A stretch of 32,710 nt of DNA from Nitrospirota bacterium (GTDB lineage Bacteria; Nitrospirota; Leptospirillia; Leptospirillales; Leptospirillaceae): NCBI GenBank assembly GCA_021826965.1, contig JAKAYA010000022.1, forward strand, positions 1 to 32,710, written 5' to 3'. Below the pieces are notes generated by a model, which had not been told where the DNA came from, did no database searches, and saw nothing but the letters and a program-made list of their open reading frames with translations. The position numbers and the translations under genes are program-made. Numbering within the stretch: the stretch's first letter is position 1; each line of letters starts with the position of its first letter. Below are positions 24,729-32,710 of the stretch, piece after piece.

Positions 24729-26083
24729 ACGATAAGGAAGCCCTTGATCTTTTGTCTTTTGTCGTCGATCGGGCGAAGACCCTTGGCGCGACAGCGGCGG
24801 ACGCCCTTCTGATCGACTCCGACGACAGCGTGGTCGGCGTCCGGAAAGGCGATGTGGAAAAAATCCAGCGGACCCGGAGCCGGGGTATGGGACTCCGGGT
24901 GTTCCGGGGACATGCGCAGGCCATCGTTTCGACGTCGGACATGGACCGGAACGCTCTGGAAACGCTGGTGCGAGGAGCGGTGTCCATGGCCGAAGAAACC
25001 CAGCCGGATCCGTTTTCCGGATTGCCGGGGACAGGCCCCGGTTCTGTCGCACCCGTTTCTTCGCTGGATATCCTGGAAGATCCGTCTCCGGAAATTTCCC
25101 AGGAGGAGAGAATTCGTCTGGCAACGGAGGCGGAAAGAGCGGCCTTCGCCGAGGATCCCCGGATACAGAACTCCGAAGGAGCGGAGTTTCAAAGCACGTT
25201 CGTCCGGAGTTATCTGGTCAATACCGACGGTTTTTCCGGCGGGTCCGCCCGATCCCTGTACGGGCTTTCCTGTTCTGTCATCGCCCGGGAAGACGATTCG
25301 ATGGAACGGGACTACTGGTACGAACAATCCCATTTTTATCGTCGGCTTCCTCATCCGGAAGAGGTCGGCCGCCACGCCGGCCGAAGAGCGATTTCCCGAC
25401 TTCATCCCCGCCGGCCGAAAACGACGACCTGTCCGGTCCTTTTCGATGCCGAAGTCGCCCGGACCCTCGTCTCGCATCTTCTCGGGGCGTTGTCCGGATA
25501 TTCCCTCTACCGGAATGCGACTTACCTGAAGGACCGGGAAAATACCCGGGTGGCGTCTACCGGTATCACGATTCGGGAAGAGCCTTTGCTTCCGGGTGGT
25601 TTTGGTTCGCGTCCTTTTGATGGAGAGGGTGTGATTTCGAGACCCAAGGTCCTGGTCGAACACGGCATACTCAAGATGTATCTGTTCGATGCCTATTCGG
25701 GACGGAAGTCCGGCCGGTCAAGCACAGGAAACGCTTCGCGTTCCCTGGGAGACTCCCCGCATGTTGGGGTCTCGAATGTTCTGGTCGACCAGGGGACACG
25801 GTCGAAAGACGAACTTCTCCAGGATATGAAGAGCGGGTTGTATGTCACCGAACTGATCGGGTTCGGTGTGAACCAGGTTACCGGGGACTATTCCCGCGGA
25901 GCTTTCGGGTTCTGGGTGGAGGATGGTGAGATCCAGTTTCCGGTCAGTGAATTGACGATTGCCGGAAACCTCGACGACATGTTCCAGTCCATCGTCGAAG
26001 TCGGCAACGACCGGCGGATCCGTTCCTCGATCTCGTCCCCGTCGTTGTTGCTTGAAAATATGCGTGTTGGCGGAAACGGATGA
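24725..26083 (+). CDS. pmbA: TldD partner protein TldE/PmbA
   Basis: The product from a GTG at 24725 is 452 residues. GGGAGGT precedes the GTG, which overlaps the tldD stop as GTGA. The chain follows PmbA: RSRGMGLRVFRGHAQAIVSTSD early, then YGLSCSVIAREDDSMERDYWYE, and SAGN-type and GFGVNQVTGDYSRGAFGFWVEDG motifs near the end. As expected for TldE it lacks the HExxxH metal site. It is the structural half of the TldD/E protease. The next gene overlaps by four bases. Confidence 0.93.
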   Translation: MNDKEALDLLSFVVDRAKTLGATAADALLIDSDDSVVGVRKGDVEKIQRTRSRGMGLRVFRGHAQAIVSTSDMDRNALETLVRGAVSMAEETQPDPFSGLPGTGPGSVAPVSSLDILEDPSPEISQEERIRLATEAERAAFAEDPRIQNSEGAEFQSTFVRSYLVNTDGFSGGSARSLYGLSCSVIAREDDSMERDYWYEQSHFYRRLPHPEEVGRHAGRRAISRLHPRRPKTTTCPVLFDAEVARTLVSHLLGALSGYSLYRNATYLKDRENTRVASTGITIREEPLLPGGFGSRPFDGEGVISRPKVLVEHGILKMYLFDAYSGRKSGRSSTGNASRSLGDSPHVGVSNVLVDQGTRSKDELLQDMKSGLYVTELIGFGVNQVTGDYSRGAFGFWVEDGEIQFPVSELTIAGNLDDMFQSIVEVGNDRRIRSSISSPSLLLENMRVGGNG

Positions 26084-26733
26084 TGGAAGAAGAAATGTCC
26101 CGAGCCACCCGGATGCTTGGGGAAACGTTCGAAGACGGACGACGGGCCCTGGCATTTTTCGGGGAAGGGAAATCCGTTCCGACTGTTTCGGTCTTCGGAT
26201 CTTCCCGCTTGCCGTCGGATGACGCTGCCTGCCGAATGGCGCGTTTGTTCGGGGAAGAGATGGCTTCTGCCGGGATCCGGGTTTTGGCAGGGGGTCGGGA
26301 AAGCTTGATGGGGCAGGTTCTGGAAGGCGCACGAGAGCTTGGTGTGCCGCTGACCTGGAAACGGGAGGAACTTCCGGAGGACCCGGTTCAGAAGAGAGGG
26401 CTTCGTTTTCTCCATCTCTCCATGCGCAAGCGTTTTTTTCTCTGGCCCTCCCGGGCGATCGTTCTTTTCCCGGGAGGATACGGAACGCTGGACGAGCTTT
26501 TTGAACTGCTGGCTCTCCGACAGACAGAGAGCTGGGCACGCATTCCCGCCTTTTGTGCAGAAGTCGCCGGACGTCCGTTCTGGGAACCGTTCTGGGAGAC
26601 GCTCGACCGGGTGCTGCGTTCGGCGCCTTTTCTGGATCGGGAGGCCGAATGCCCGTTGCCTGTCGTCCGGGAAGTGGAAGAGCTGTCCCGGAGGGTGAAG
26701 GAATCGGTCTTCAGCTGGAAAGAACGGGAGTGA
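26080..26733 (+). CDS. LOG-family Rossmann protein (nucleotide 5'-monophosphate phosphoribohydrolase-like)
   Basis: The 217-residue product has the LOG signature PGGYGTLDELFE, with the preceding MRKRFFLWPSRAIVLF strand, and VSVFGSSRL at the start of the Rossmann fold. LOG enzymes split cytokinin or other nucleoside monophosphates to base and ribose 5-phosphate. The usual GGGxGxM loop reads AGGRESLMGQVLEGA, a departure at the phosphate-binding turn. The ATG overlaps the pmbA stop (ATGA), so it is the third gene of the tldD unit. The gene ends 13 bases before the convergent barrel-protein gene. Confidence 0.82.
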   Translation: MMEEEMSRATRMLGETFEDGRRALAFFGEGKSVPTVSVFGSSRLPSDDAACRMARLFGEEMASAGIRVLAGGRESLMGQVLEGARELGVPLTWKREELPEDPVQKRGLRFLHLSMRKRFFLWPSRAIVLFPGGYGTLDELFELLALRQTESWARIPAFCAEVAGRPFWEPFWETLDRVLRSAPFLDREAECPLPVVREVEELSRRVKESVFSWKERE

Positions 26734-26746
26734 AAAGCTTTCCGGC

Positions 26747-27481
26747 TCAGAAGATCGTTGTATATCCGATCTTGACCGGGACGAGGGAGAATCCCGAAGA
26801 GGTAATGCCGTTTCCGTTAAAGGGACCGGACTGGGTTTCGTAGTCGACTTCGAAGAAGATGCCCTGTTTCTTGTTTTTTCCGAACGGAAGAAGTACGCCC
26901 GGACCGATCCGGAAGGCAAACGCCAGGGCGCCGACTCCGACGTTGTTGCTGTCGTTGGAGACATTGAACGCGGGGCCGAATCCCATTTCCAGATAAGGAA
27001 TGAGGGTCATGGTTTCTCCGTTGATCGTGACCGGAAATCCCCCTCCGTTGTCAAAATAATACTGGACACCGAAAAGGAGCGGGAGATTGGTCAGATTGCC
27101 GAAGGCGTGGACCGACATTCCAACGGTGAGGACCAGGTTCGGAATAATCGTGTAGCCGGCTTCAAGACCGACAAGGAATCCGGTTCCCGGTTGGGTGTTG
27201 CCAATGGCACCCGTCACGTTGGGTCCGATGGTCGGAATGAATCCGATGTCGGCGTTGAACAGGATCTGGTTCGGACGGGCGAGAGGATTGACGGCTTCGG
27301 ACGTGGTATTGTCGTTTCCGGTCGAAAACTCCGGAGCGGCATCTCCGCCGGGAAAGGTGTTCGGATCTCCGAAGTCCGCGGCTTGTCCCGGGCGAGTTGT
27401 CCAGGACAGAAGGGAGATCGCGCAGGCCAGGGAAATGAGCGCGAAGTTCGAAAGGATTCGATTTTTTCCGGGAGCGATCAT
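26747..27481 (-). CDS. Outer-membrane beta-barrel protein
   Basis: The 244-residue product has a signal peptide ending PGQA-AD. The mature part starts with an acidic, Asn/Thr-rich stretch and continues as amphipathic strands (FNADIGFIPTIG, FLVGLEAGYTIIPNLVLTVGMSVHAFG, PYLEMGFGPAFNVS, GIFFEVDYETQSG, FSLVPVKIGYTTIF). It ends in Phe, the usual BAM-recognised terminus of outer-membrane barrels. No family was recognised. No ribosome-binding site precedes the ATG, and an extended -10 lies so close that the transcript may lack a leader. Confidence 0.8.
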   Translation of the reverse strand: MIAPGKNRILSNFALISLACAISLLSWTTRPGQAADFGDPNTFPGGDAAPEFSTGNDNTTSEAVNPLARPNQILFNADIGFIPTIGPNVTGAIGNTQPGTGFLVGLEAGYTIIPNLVLTVGMSVHAFGNLTNLPLLFGVQYYFDNGGGFPVTINGETMTLIPYLEMGFGPAFNVSNDSNNVGVGALAFAFRIGPGVLLPFGKNKKQGIFFEVDYETQSGPFNGNGITSSGFSLVPVKIGYTTIF

Positions 27482-27490
27482 GCACAGGAG

Positions 27491-27499
27491 ATTATCACA
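27491..27499 (-). promoter_or_regulatory. Extended -10 promoter element of the barrel-protein gene
   Basis: On the minus strand TGTGATAAT (extended TGn with GATAAT) occupies 27491-27499, without a good -35. Transcription would start near 27484, two or three bases before the ATG at 27481. Confidence 0.45.
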
Positions 27500-27597
27500 G
27501 GAATCCGTCCGGTATCCACCGGTTGTTCCGGTTTACCCGTTTCCGTCACCGGGAATCCCGGAGCGTTGAACGTTGTCGGGCTAGAAGAAAGGCTGTC

Positions 27598-28983
27598 ATG
27601 AAGAAGAAGTCCGGGTCGGCTGCTTATGAGTGTCCGGCTTGCGGATATCGATCCACCAAATGGATGGGGTTCTGCCCTTCCTGTCAGGAGGCTCCCGACG
27701 GATTGATTCCGGTCGTGCCGGCTTTGTCGAGACTGGAGGGTTTTCTGGACTCCGATGGCGCTCCTCTCCGGGCTCTCCGGATGGAAGATGTCGGAAAAGT
27801 CCCGGTCGAGCGAACGAGCAGCGGCTTCCGGGAGTTCGACCGGGTACTCGGGGGCGGATTCGTCCGAGGGTCCTTTATCCTTCTGGGGGGTGATCCAGGC
27901 GTCGGCAAATCGACGCTTGCCCTGCAGGCGGTGGCGCACATGGCCAATGGACACAAAGTCCTCTACGCCGCGGGGGAAGAGTCGCCGGAACAAATCCGGA
28001 TGCGCTATGATCGGCTGGGGAGAAAAGGCGGGGACCTGTATGTTTTGCCCGAAACGGATCTGGAGTCCATTGTGGGAGAAGTGAAGCGACTTTCCCCGGA
28101 ACTTCTCGTGGTCGATTCCATCCAGACCGTTTCCATGGGGGAGGAAGGGCCGTCATCGGGATCGGTCGGACTCCTGAGGGAATCTGCCTCTGTCCTGCTC
28201 GAACTGGCGAAAAGAGCGTCGGTGACAGTCCTGGTGGTCGGCCATGTCACCAAGGAGGGTGTCATCGCAGGTCCGCGGGTTCTCGAACACCTGGTCGATA
28301 CGGTCCTCTATCTCGAAGGGGATCGTTCCCATCCTGTTCGTCTTCTGAGGACCGTGAAGAACCGGTTCGGACCCACCCGTGAGCTCGGAATCTTCGAAAT
28401 GTCCTCCGATGGCCTCCGGGAAGTCGAAAACGCGTCTTCGTTTTTTCTCGAAGGAAGGAAAGCGCGTCTTCCGGGTTCGGTGGTGGTGAGTTCCCTCGAA
28501 GGTACGAGGCCCCTTCTGGTGGAACTGCAATCGCTTGTATCTCCGACCACTTTTCCCAATCCGCGCCGCGTGGCTCAGGGTATTTCCGTTTCCAGACTCT
28601 CCATCATCGCCGCGGTCCTTGAGCGCCGGGCGGGACTGTCGCTTTCGAGCCGGGATATCTATGTGAATGTAGCTGGCGGCGTATCTCTGGACGAGACAGC
28701 GTCCGACCTCGGACTTGTCCTGTCGCTTGCCGGAAGCCTCAAGGATGTCAGTTTGTCCCCCGATGTCGTTGTTTTTGGCGAGGTTGGACTTGGTGGAGAA
28801 GTCCGTCGCGTTCAGGAAATGGAAAGTCGCCTGATGGAGGCCCAGAGACATGGTTTTTCCCATGCGGTGATTCCGTACGGAGGGAAAAAGAATTCCGAAA
28901 TGTCCGGCCTCTCTTTGCATCCGGTCCGGGAAGTGGGAGAGGCTTTGGAGCTCCTGGAAAGACTGGGGAGCGTCAAGGCATGA
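27598..28983 (+). CDS. radA: DNA repair protein RadA (Sms)
   Basis: The 461-residue product has the full RadA plan. A C4 zinc finger (Cys12, Cys15, Cys26, Cys29; CPACGYRSTKWMGFCPSC) is followed by Walker A GGDPGVGKST (97-106), the RadA-specific KNRFG motif (254-258), and a C-terminal Lon-protease-like domain (GGVSLDETASDLGLVLSLAG). RadA is a RecA-like branch-migration helicase in recombination and repair. The ATG at 27598 is chosen because the zinc finger begins right after it; the earlier opening at 27523 adds unrelated residues. tsaB overlaps its stop by four bases. Confidence 0.96.
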   Translation: MKKKSGSAAYECPACGYRSTKWMGFCPSCQEAPDGLIPVVPALSRLEGFLDSDGAPLRALRMEDVGKVPVERTSSGFREFDRVLGGGFVRGSFILLGGDPGVGKSTLALQAVAHMANGHKVLYAAGEESPEQIRMRYDRLGRKGGDLYVLPETDLESIVGEVKRLSPELLVVDSIQTVSMGEEGPSSGSVGLLRESASVLLELAKRASVTVLVVGHVTKEGVIAGPRVLEHLVDTVLYLEGDRSHPVRLLRTVKNRFGPTRELGIFEMSSDGLREVENASSFFLEGRKARLPGSVVVSSLEGTRPLLVELQSLVSPTTFPNPRRVAQGISVSRLSIIAAVLERRAGLSLSSRDIYVNVAGGVSLDETASDLGLVLSLAGSLKDVSLSPDVVVFGEVGLGGEVRRVQEMESRLMEAQRHGFSHAVIPYGGKKNSEMSGLSLHPVREVGEALELLERLGSVKA

Positions 28984-29627
28984 TTCATCTTGCTGTCGAA
29001 ACTTCGACGGATCTGTTGAGTATGGCGCTCTTGGAGGACGGCAGGGTTCTGGGAGAGGTCCGGATCCGGGCGACGAAAGGGGCTTCGGAAATTCTGGTCC
29101 AGGCGCTGGATCTCCTTCTGGTGTCGAGGAAAGTGTTGCCGGCATCGATCGGAATGGTCTCCTGTTCCCGCGGTCCGGGTTCCTACACTTCCCTTCGGGT
29201 CGGATTCATGTTTTGTCAGGGTTTTTCCGAAGCGACAGGAGCGGACCTTCTGACCCTGTGCCCGTTCGAGGTTTTGGCCCGGGAATGGAAAGGTTCTCCG
29301 GGAACTCTGCTTCTGGCCGTCCTGAATGCCCGGCAGGGCCAGGTGACGGCCGCGCTGATGGAGGACGGATGCGCTGTGGACCCGGTGTTTTCGCCGCTTC
29401 CCGAGAATCCTGCCGATCTTGTCCGGCGTCTCCCGGGTTCGTCAATCAGAATTGTAGGGCCTGGACGGTCCTTGATTGAATCCTGGCGTGTCGACCACCC
29501 AGAATGGATCTGGAAGGAAGGGGAAGATGTTCCCCCGCTCGCGGGCAGCCAGGGAACGCTGGCATGGGAGCGTCGCAATCTTTGCCGGGATGAAGTAGGA
29601 TTGGTGTATGGAAGAGCTCCCGTCTGA
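28980..29627 (+). CDS. tsaB: tRNA t6A modification protein TsaB
   Basis: The 215-residue product matches TsaB (YeaZ): it begins MIHLAVETST, has CSRGPGSYTSLRVGFMFCQGF, the ASKHA-like glycine turn, and VLNARQGQVTAAL. TsaB is the scaffold partner of TsaD in forming N6-threonylcarbamoyladenosine in ANN-decoding tRNAs. It starts in the radA stop (ATGA) and overlaps the next gene by 20 bases. TsaD and TsaE are not in the window. Confidence 0.92.
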   Translation: MIHLAVETSTDLLSMALLEDGRVLGEVRIRATKGASEILVQALDLLLVSRKVLPASIGMVSCSRGPGSYTSLRVGFMFCQGFSEATGADLLTLCPFEVLAREWKGSPGTLLLAVLNARQGQVTAALMEDGCAVDPVFSPLPENPADLVRRLPGSSIRIVGPGRSLIESWRVDHPEWIWKEGEDVPPLAGSQGTLAWERRNLCRDEVGLVYGRAPV

Positions 29628-30225
29628 GACACCCATCGATCCGCGAGAGTTTCGGATCGTCCGCCTGGGGGTCGATCCGTGGCCGGAAGTCCTGCGACGA
29701 TTCTTTGACAGGCAGGACGAAGAGGACCGTTCGGGTTATTTTCTGGGGGAAGCCCTTCTGTCGGAGCTGAAATGGGTGGACGTGGCCGAATACTATGGTC
29801 TTTTCCGTCCGAAAGGTCCCGGGCTTGTCGGCTTCCTGGGAGCATGGTTCGTCGATGGCGAGGCGGAGATCCATCATATTTTTCTTGATCCGTCCTGGCG
29901 GAGGAAGGGGCTGGGGAAGGCGTTCCTCCGAAGGTTCATGGAATATGCGGCGAAACGGCGTGTCGTCTCCCTTTACCTTGAGGTCCGGCGCTCCAGCCAC
30001 ATCGCCCGGTCGCTTTATCGAAGGCTTGGGTTTGTCGAAACGGGAGAGCGAAAGAATTATTATTCCTGCCCCCTCGAAGACGCCATCCTGATGGGATGCC
30101 GTCTTCCGGAGGAAAGGGCAGCGCCTTCCGCCGACGGAGTTTCTCTCACGATGGAAGGTTCCCTGCACGAGGGGTTTGACGCAGGGAAGAGCCTCCGAAC
30201 GGGAGAACCCCGGATTCTCCGCTAA
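29608..30225 (+). CDS. rimI: GNAT acetyltransferase, RimI-like
   Basis: The 205-residue product has the GNAT core AEIHHIFLDPSWRRKGLGKAFLRRFMEYA (acetyl-CoA motif RxxGxG), then VSLYLEVRRSSHIARSLYRRLGFVETGERKNYY. This is the RimI plan: N-terminal acetylation of ribosomal protein S18. Its place directly after tsaB, overlapping by 20 bases, supports the call, since tsaB-rimI pairing is common. The last 35 residues or so lie beyond the domain and are polar. The symbol rests on family and neighbour, not on a specific residue. Confidence 0.85.
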   Translation: MEELPSETPIDPREFRIVRLGVDPWPEVLRRFFDRQDEEDRSGYFLGEALLSELKWVDVAEYYGLFRPKGPGLVGFLGAWFVDGEAEIHHIFLDPSWRRKGLGKAFLRRFMEYAAKRRVVSLYLEVRRSSHIARSLYRRLGFVETGERKNYYSCPLEDAILMGCRLPEERAAPSADGVSLTMEGSLHEGFDAGKSLRTGEPRILR

Positions 30226-30312
30226 CATCCGGACAGGGAGGATTCCAGCCCCTGCTGTTCGGCCAGCTTTGTTTCCTGTTCTTTCAATCAGACCATCCGG
30301 AAGGAGGGAACG

Positions 30313-30549
30313 ATGTCAAAAGACGGTTTTTCTCCGGAAACATTCGAATTCCCGATCGTCAGAGATTCGTATCACATTGAGAAACTCAAAAGCCAGCACC
30401 AGTTGCTTGAAAAAAGACTTCAGGAGCTTTCCCGCAGGGCCATTCTGACTCCTCACGAGGAGAACGAGGTCCGGGACATCAAGCATCAGAAACTGCAAAT
30501 CAAGGACTGGCTCACCCGCGGAGGCGGGAATGAAGTTGGAGAGGCCTGA
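30313..30549 (+). CDS. DUF465 (YdcH-like) small protein
   Basis: The 78-residue product is a charged helical hairpin: HIEKLKSQHQLLEKRLQELSRRAILTPHEENEVRDIKHQKLQIKDWL. The helix-turn-helix spacing with a central LTPHEENEV and the KLQIKD end match DUF465 proteins, whose function is unknown. AAGGAGGGAA precedes the ATG. It ends two bases before the tatB GTG, so it is probably co-transcribed with the Tat genes. Confidence 0.82.
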   Translation: MSKDGFSPETFEFPIVRDSYHIEKLKSQHQLLEKRLQELSRRAILTPHEENEVRDIKHQKLQIKDWLTRGGGNEVGEA

Positions 30550-30551
30550 AG

Positions 30552-30851
30552 GTGTTTGGGATCGGCTGGCCGGATTTTCTGTTCATTGCAATTCTTCTCG
30601 TTCTTGTCGTCAAACCGGAAGAGTGGCCGAAGGTTGGACGGGTGGCGGGAAAGACTCTCCGCACCGTCCGCCAGCAGGCTGCGCCGATTGTTCGGGAATT
30701 TCGATCTTTTTCGGATGATCTCCTGTCCGATCCGAAAAATGCGTCTGGAGGAGGAAGCGCTCCGGAAGGCTGGGAGCCTCTTCCCCAGTCCTGGCAAAAA
30801 GGAGGCGAATCTTCCCTGGACCGTTCCATCGACAACCCCCATGCCGGATGA
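30552..30851 (+). CDS. tatB: Twin-arginine translocase subunit TatA/TatB-type
   Basis: The 99-residue product begins at a GTG with GAGAGG upstream. It has one N-terminal membrane helix (FGIGWPDFLFIAILLVLVV), the Pro-hinge (KPEEWPKVGRVAGK) and a long charged amphipathic helix, then a polar tail. TatB and TatA are alike; TatB is preferred because the tail is long and tatC overlaps directly. It functions in the inner membrane in the recognition complex for folded, RR-signal proteins. tatC begins ten bases before its end. Confidence 0.85.
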   Translation: MFGIGWPDFLFIAILLVLVVKPEEWPKVGRVAGKTLRTVRQQAAPIVREFRSFSDDLLSDPKNASGGGSAPEGWEPLPQSWQKGGESSLDRSIDNPHAG

Positions 30852-31599
30852 CCCGAAAAAGTCTCCGCTTTGGGGACATATCGTCGAGCTTCGCCAAAGG
30901 GTCCTTCGGGTTTTGCTTTGGCTTGTCCTGCTCATGGGGGCATCCTTCCCCTTTTCCGACCGGGCGCTCCGCTATCTCGGAACGAAGGCCGGCGTTCCCC
31001 TCGTGTTTACGGCTCCGACGGAAGCTTTTTGGGTAACACTGAAAGTTGCCCTGTTCATGGGAGCCGTTCTGGCTTATCCGTTTGTCCTCTATGAAATCTG
31101 GAGGTTTGTTTCTCCCGGGCTTTACCGTCGGGAAAAAAGAAACTTCCTGTATTGGGTTCTGGGTGGAACTCTTTTTTTTGCTTCCGGGGTGGCGTTTTCC
31201 AATTTTGTGGCTCTTCCGGCGGCCCTTCACTTCCTTGTCGGGTTCGGTCAGAAGGAGGGGCTGCAGGCCTTTATGAGCGTCGACCGGACAGTCGCGTTTG
31301 AATTGCGATTTCTCTTCGTGTTCGGCCTGATTTTCGAACTCCCTCTGTTGATGGCATTGGCGGGCGCCCGGGGCTGGATCACGCCGGAGAAGTTCCGTAA
31401 GGGCAGACGCTGGGCCCTTGTCGGGAATGCGGTAGCGGCTTCGGTTTTGTCTCCGACACAGGATTTCCTGAACATGATGATCATGTTCGTCCCTCTTGTC
31501 GTTCTTTACGAAGCCGGAATATTGTTGTCCGTCTGGACCGGCCACAAAGGGCAGAGGTCCGTTTCGGCGGTGTCTTCCCGTTCGGGGGAGACCTTCTGA
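30841..31599 (+). CDS. tatC: Twin-arginine translocase subunit TatC
   Basis: The 252-residue product, from the ATG at 30841, has about six membrane segments and the TatC signatures HIVELRQRVLRVLLW and TEAFWVTLKVALFMGAVLAYPFVLYEIWRFVSPGLYRREKR. TatC binds the twin-arginine signal peptide. The frame is open farther back within tatB, but only from 30841 does the protein match the family. It overlaps tatB by 11 bases. Confidence 0.95.
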   Translation: MPDDPKKSPLWGHIVELRQRVLRVLLWLVLLMGASFPFSDRALRYLGTKAGVPLVFTAPTEAFWVTLKVALFMGAVLAYPFVLYEIWRFVSPGLYRREKRNFLYWVLGGTLFFASGVAFSNFVALPAALHFLVGFGQKEGLQAFMSVDRTVAFELRFLFVFGLIFELPLLMALAGARGWITPEKFRKGRRWALVGNAVAASVLSPTQDFLNMMIMFVPLVVLYEAGILLSVWTGHKGQRSVSAVSSRSGETF

Positions 31600-31704
31600 C
31601 ATCCGGACCGAAGGCCGTTTTCTCACATCAGTGGAAAAGACAGATGATAGCCATTTTCATTTCCAGGGCCTTTGGGCCGCCGGAGTTTTCCCGAGAGGAG
31701 ATCG

Positions 31705-32562
31705 ATGACTTTTCGTCAATCCATGCTTTTTTCCCTGCTTCAGGGCACGACGGAACTTGCGCCGGTGAGTTCGCTGGGCCACGGTGTCCTCCTCCCTCTT
31801 TTCGCGGGGTGGACCAGTGTGAGCCGAAACACCCAGTTTCTCCCGTTCATGGTCGCGCTTCATCTCGGCACGGCCTTGGCCCTTCTTCTTTTTTTCTGGA
31901 AGGACTGGTGGGTCCTGATGCGGGATTCCCTCCTCTTTCTGGGATTTCCCTCCGCCGGGACAGACCGGAAGGGTGCACGGAAAAACGCCCGGATCATGGG
32001 ACTTCTGGTGGCCGGAACGATTCCGGCAGGCGTTCTGGGTTTTCTGTTCGAAAAGAAGATCCGTGTTCTGTTTGCCTCACCGGCGGTAGCGGCTGTTTTT
32101 CTGGGGGTTAACGGATGCGTCCTGATTCTGGCCGAATACCTGAGAAAAAAAAGAATTTCCGGAGGGCTGGGAGAATTGTCCTTGCCCAGGGCATTCATCG
32201 TGGGAGCGTTTCAGTCGATGGCGCTGATCCCTGGCCTGTCGCGTTCGGGCATCACGATGGTGGGGGGGGTGCTGAACGGGCTGGGTCATGAAGAAGCCGC
32301 CCGCTTTTCCTTTCTGCTTTCGACCCCGATCATCTTCGGGGCCGGCGTGCTGGAAATCCCGAAACTCTTTCGCCAGGGTTCCGGGGGAATGCTTCATCTG
32401 GCCCTGGCGGGAGGGGTTGTTTCTTTTCTTGCCGCTTTTACGACAACATATGTTCTGATGCGCTACTTCCGTTCATTCGAGACTGGGCGCGCATTGGCTC
32501 CTTTTGGCTGGTATTGCCTTTGCCTGTCGGTGGCGGCGGGCATCTGGCTCAAACTGCACTGA
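31705..32562 (+). CDS. uppP: Undecaprenyl-diphosphate phosphatase UppP (BacA)
   Basis: The 285-residue product from the ATG at 31705 has the UppP motifs LQGTTELAPVSSLGH (residues 12-26: Glu17, Ser22/23, His26) and PGLSRSGITM, with about eight membrane segments. It regenerates undecaprenyl phosphate for cell-wall synthesis. GAGGAG lies just before this ATG. An earlier in-frame TTG at 31672 has no support. It lies 105 bases after tatC, same strand; the gap shows no strong feature. Confidence 0.94.
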   Translation: MTFRQSMLFSLLQGTTELAPVSSLGHGVLLPLFAGWTSVSRNTQFLPFMVALHLGTALALLLFFWKDWWVLMRDSLLFLGFPSAGTDRKGARKNARIMGLLVAGTIPAGVLGFLFEKKIRVLFASPAVAAVFLGVNGCVLILAEYLRKKRISGGLGELSLPRAFIVGAFQSMALIPGLSRSGITMVGGVLNGLGHEEAARFSFLLSTPIIFGAGVLEIPKLFRQGSGGMLHLALAGGVVSFLAAFTTTYVLMRYFRSFETGRALAPFGWYCLCLSVAAGIWLKLH

Positions 32563-32710
32563 AAAAATAAAAAAGGGCATAAGACCCTAAGAACCGCGAT
32601 TGAGGGATGGAAAACGGGATAGAAAAACAAGAAGCCCCTTGTCGTTTCTGGTAAAATGGCAGGTGTCCAGACCAACCATTGACCCACCCGATAGGGTGAA
32701 CGAAAGGGGC
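32563..32710. other. Non-coding right edge with inverted repeat, possible mobile-element end
   Basis: Nothing here reads as a gene. GCCCCTTGTCGTTTC (32634-32648) and GAACGAAAGGGGC (32698-32710) are inverted copies with one gap and one extra T. CCTAAGAACCGCG begins at 32586 after an A-rich stretch and starts with CCTA, as ends of some IS1380-type elements do. The window ends before any transposase could be seen, so this is a suspicion only. Confidence 0.25.

Noticed and set aside
23109-25124. 671-codon open frame on the minus strand
   Set aside because: It is antisense to tldD and pmbA, both firmly identified. Its composition is Arg/Pro/Ser-rich, as expected of a shadow frame.
1-32710. CRISPR array
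   Set aside because: No regularly spaced direct repeats of 20-40 bases were seen.

Overview
The window is a gene-dense chromosomal segment from a Gram-negative bacterium with moderately high GC. It carries outer-membrane and lipoprotein genes, a Tat system, and a squalene (hopanoid) module hpnD-hpnE-hpnC. Gene style, tRNAs with encoded CCA, and this mixture suggest Leptospirillum or a relative (Nitrospirota). That placement is my inference from general resemblance; no marker was compared.

Left end (1-5.2 kb): the 3' end of an IS200/IS605-type tnpB with a hairpin over its stop codon, a second strong hairpin, then glycogen debranching enzyme glgX, a small exported protein, an MFS transporter (minus strand), and a ferredoxin-metallo-beta-lactamase fusion (minus strand) with a good sigma70-type promoter.

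Envelope region (5.4-16.9 kb): a small DUF4359-like protein, a lipoprotein likely to be a beta-propeller, tRNA-Leu(UAA), then a minus-strand cluster DUF4912 protein - pspA - TPR/membrane/zinc-ribbon protein - COG4671-like glycosyltransferase. The last three are joined by overlapping stop and start codons. Next come an Slp-like lipoprotein, a HAD phosphatase, tRNA-Glu(CUC), two small unknown genes, a secreted protein built of six NHL-like repeats, and LD-carboxypeptidase.

Middle (16.9-23.1 kb): the minus-strand run creatininase-like enzyme - small ParA - ribbon-helix-helix-like protein (TTG start) - LD-carboxypeptidase looks like one operon. Divergent from it is hpnDEC, whose best promoter lies so close to the ATG that the message may be leaderless. 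hpnC overlaps a convergent serine beta-lactamase-fold gene by 82 bp.

Right part (23.1-32.6 kb): tldD-pmbA-LOG-like gene as a coupled trio, an outer-membrane barrel protein on the minus strand, then radA-tsaB-rimI coupled by overlaps, a DUF465 protein, tatB-tatC and uppP. The last ~150 bases carry an inverted repeat and look non-coding; they may be the edge of another mobile element.

Most genes are housekeeping or envelope functions. The least explained parts are the PspA/TPR/glycosyltransferase unit, the chromosomal ParA/RHH-like pair, and the unknown exported proteins.
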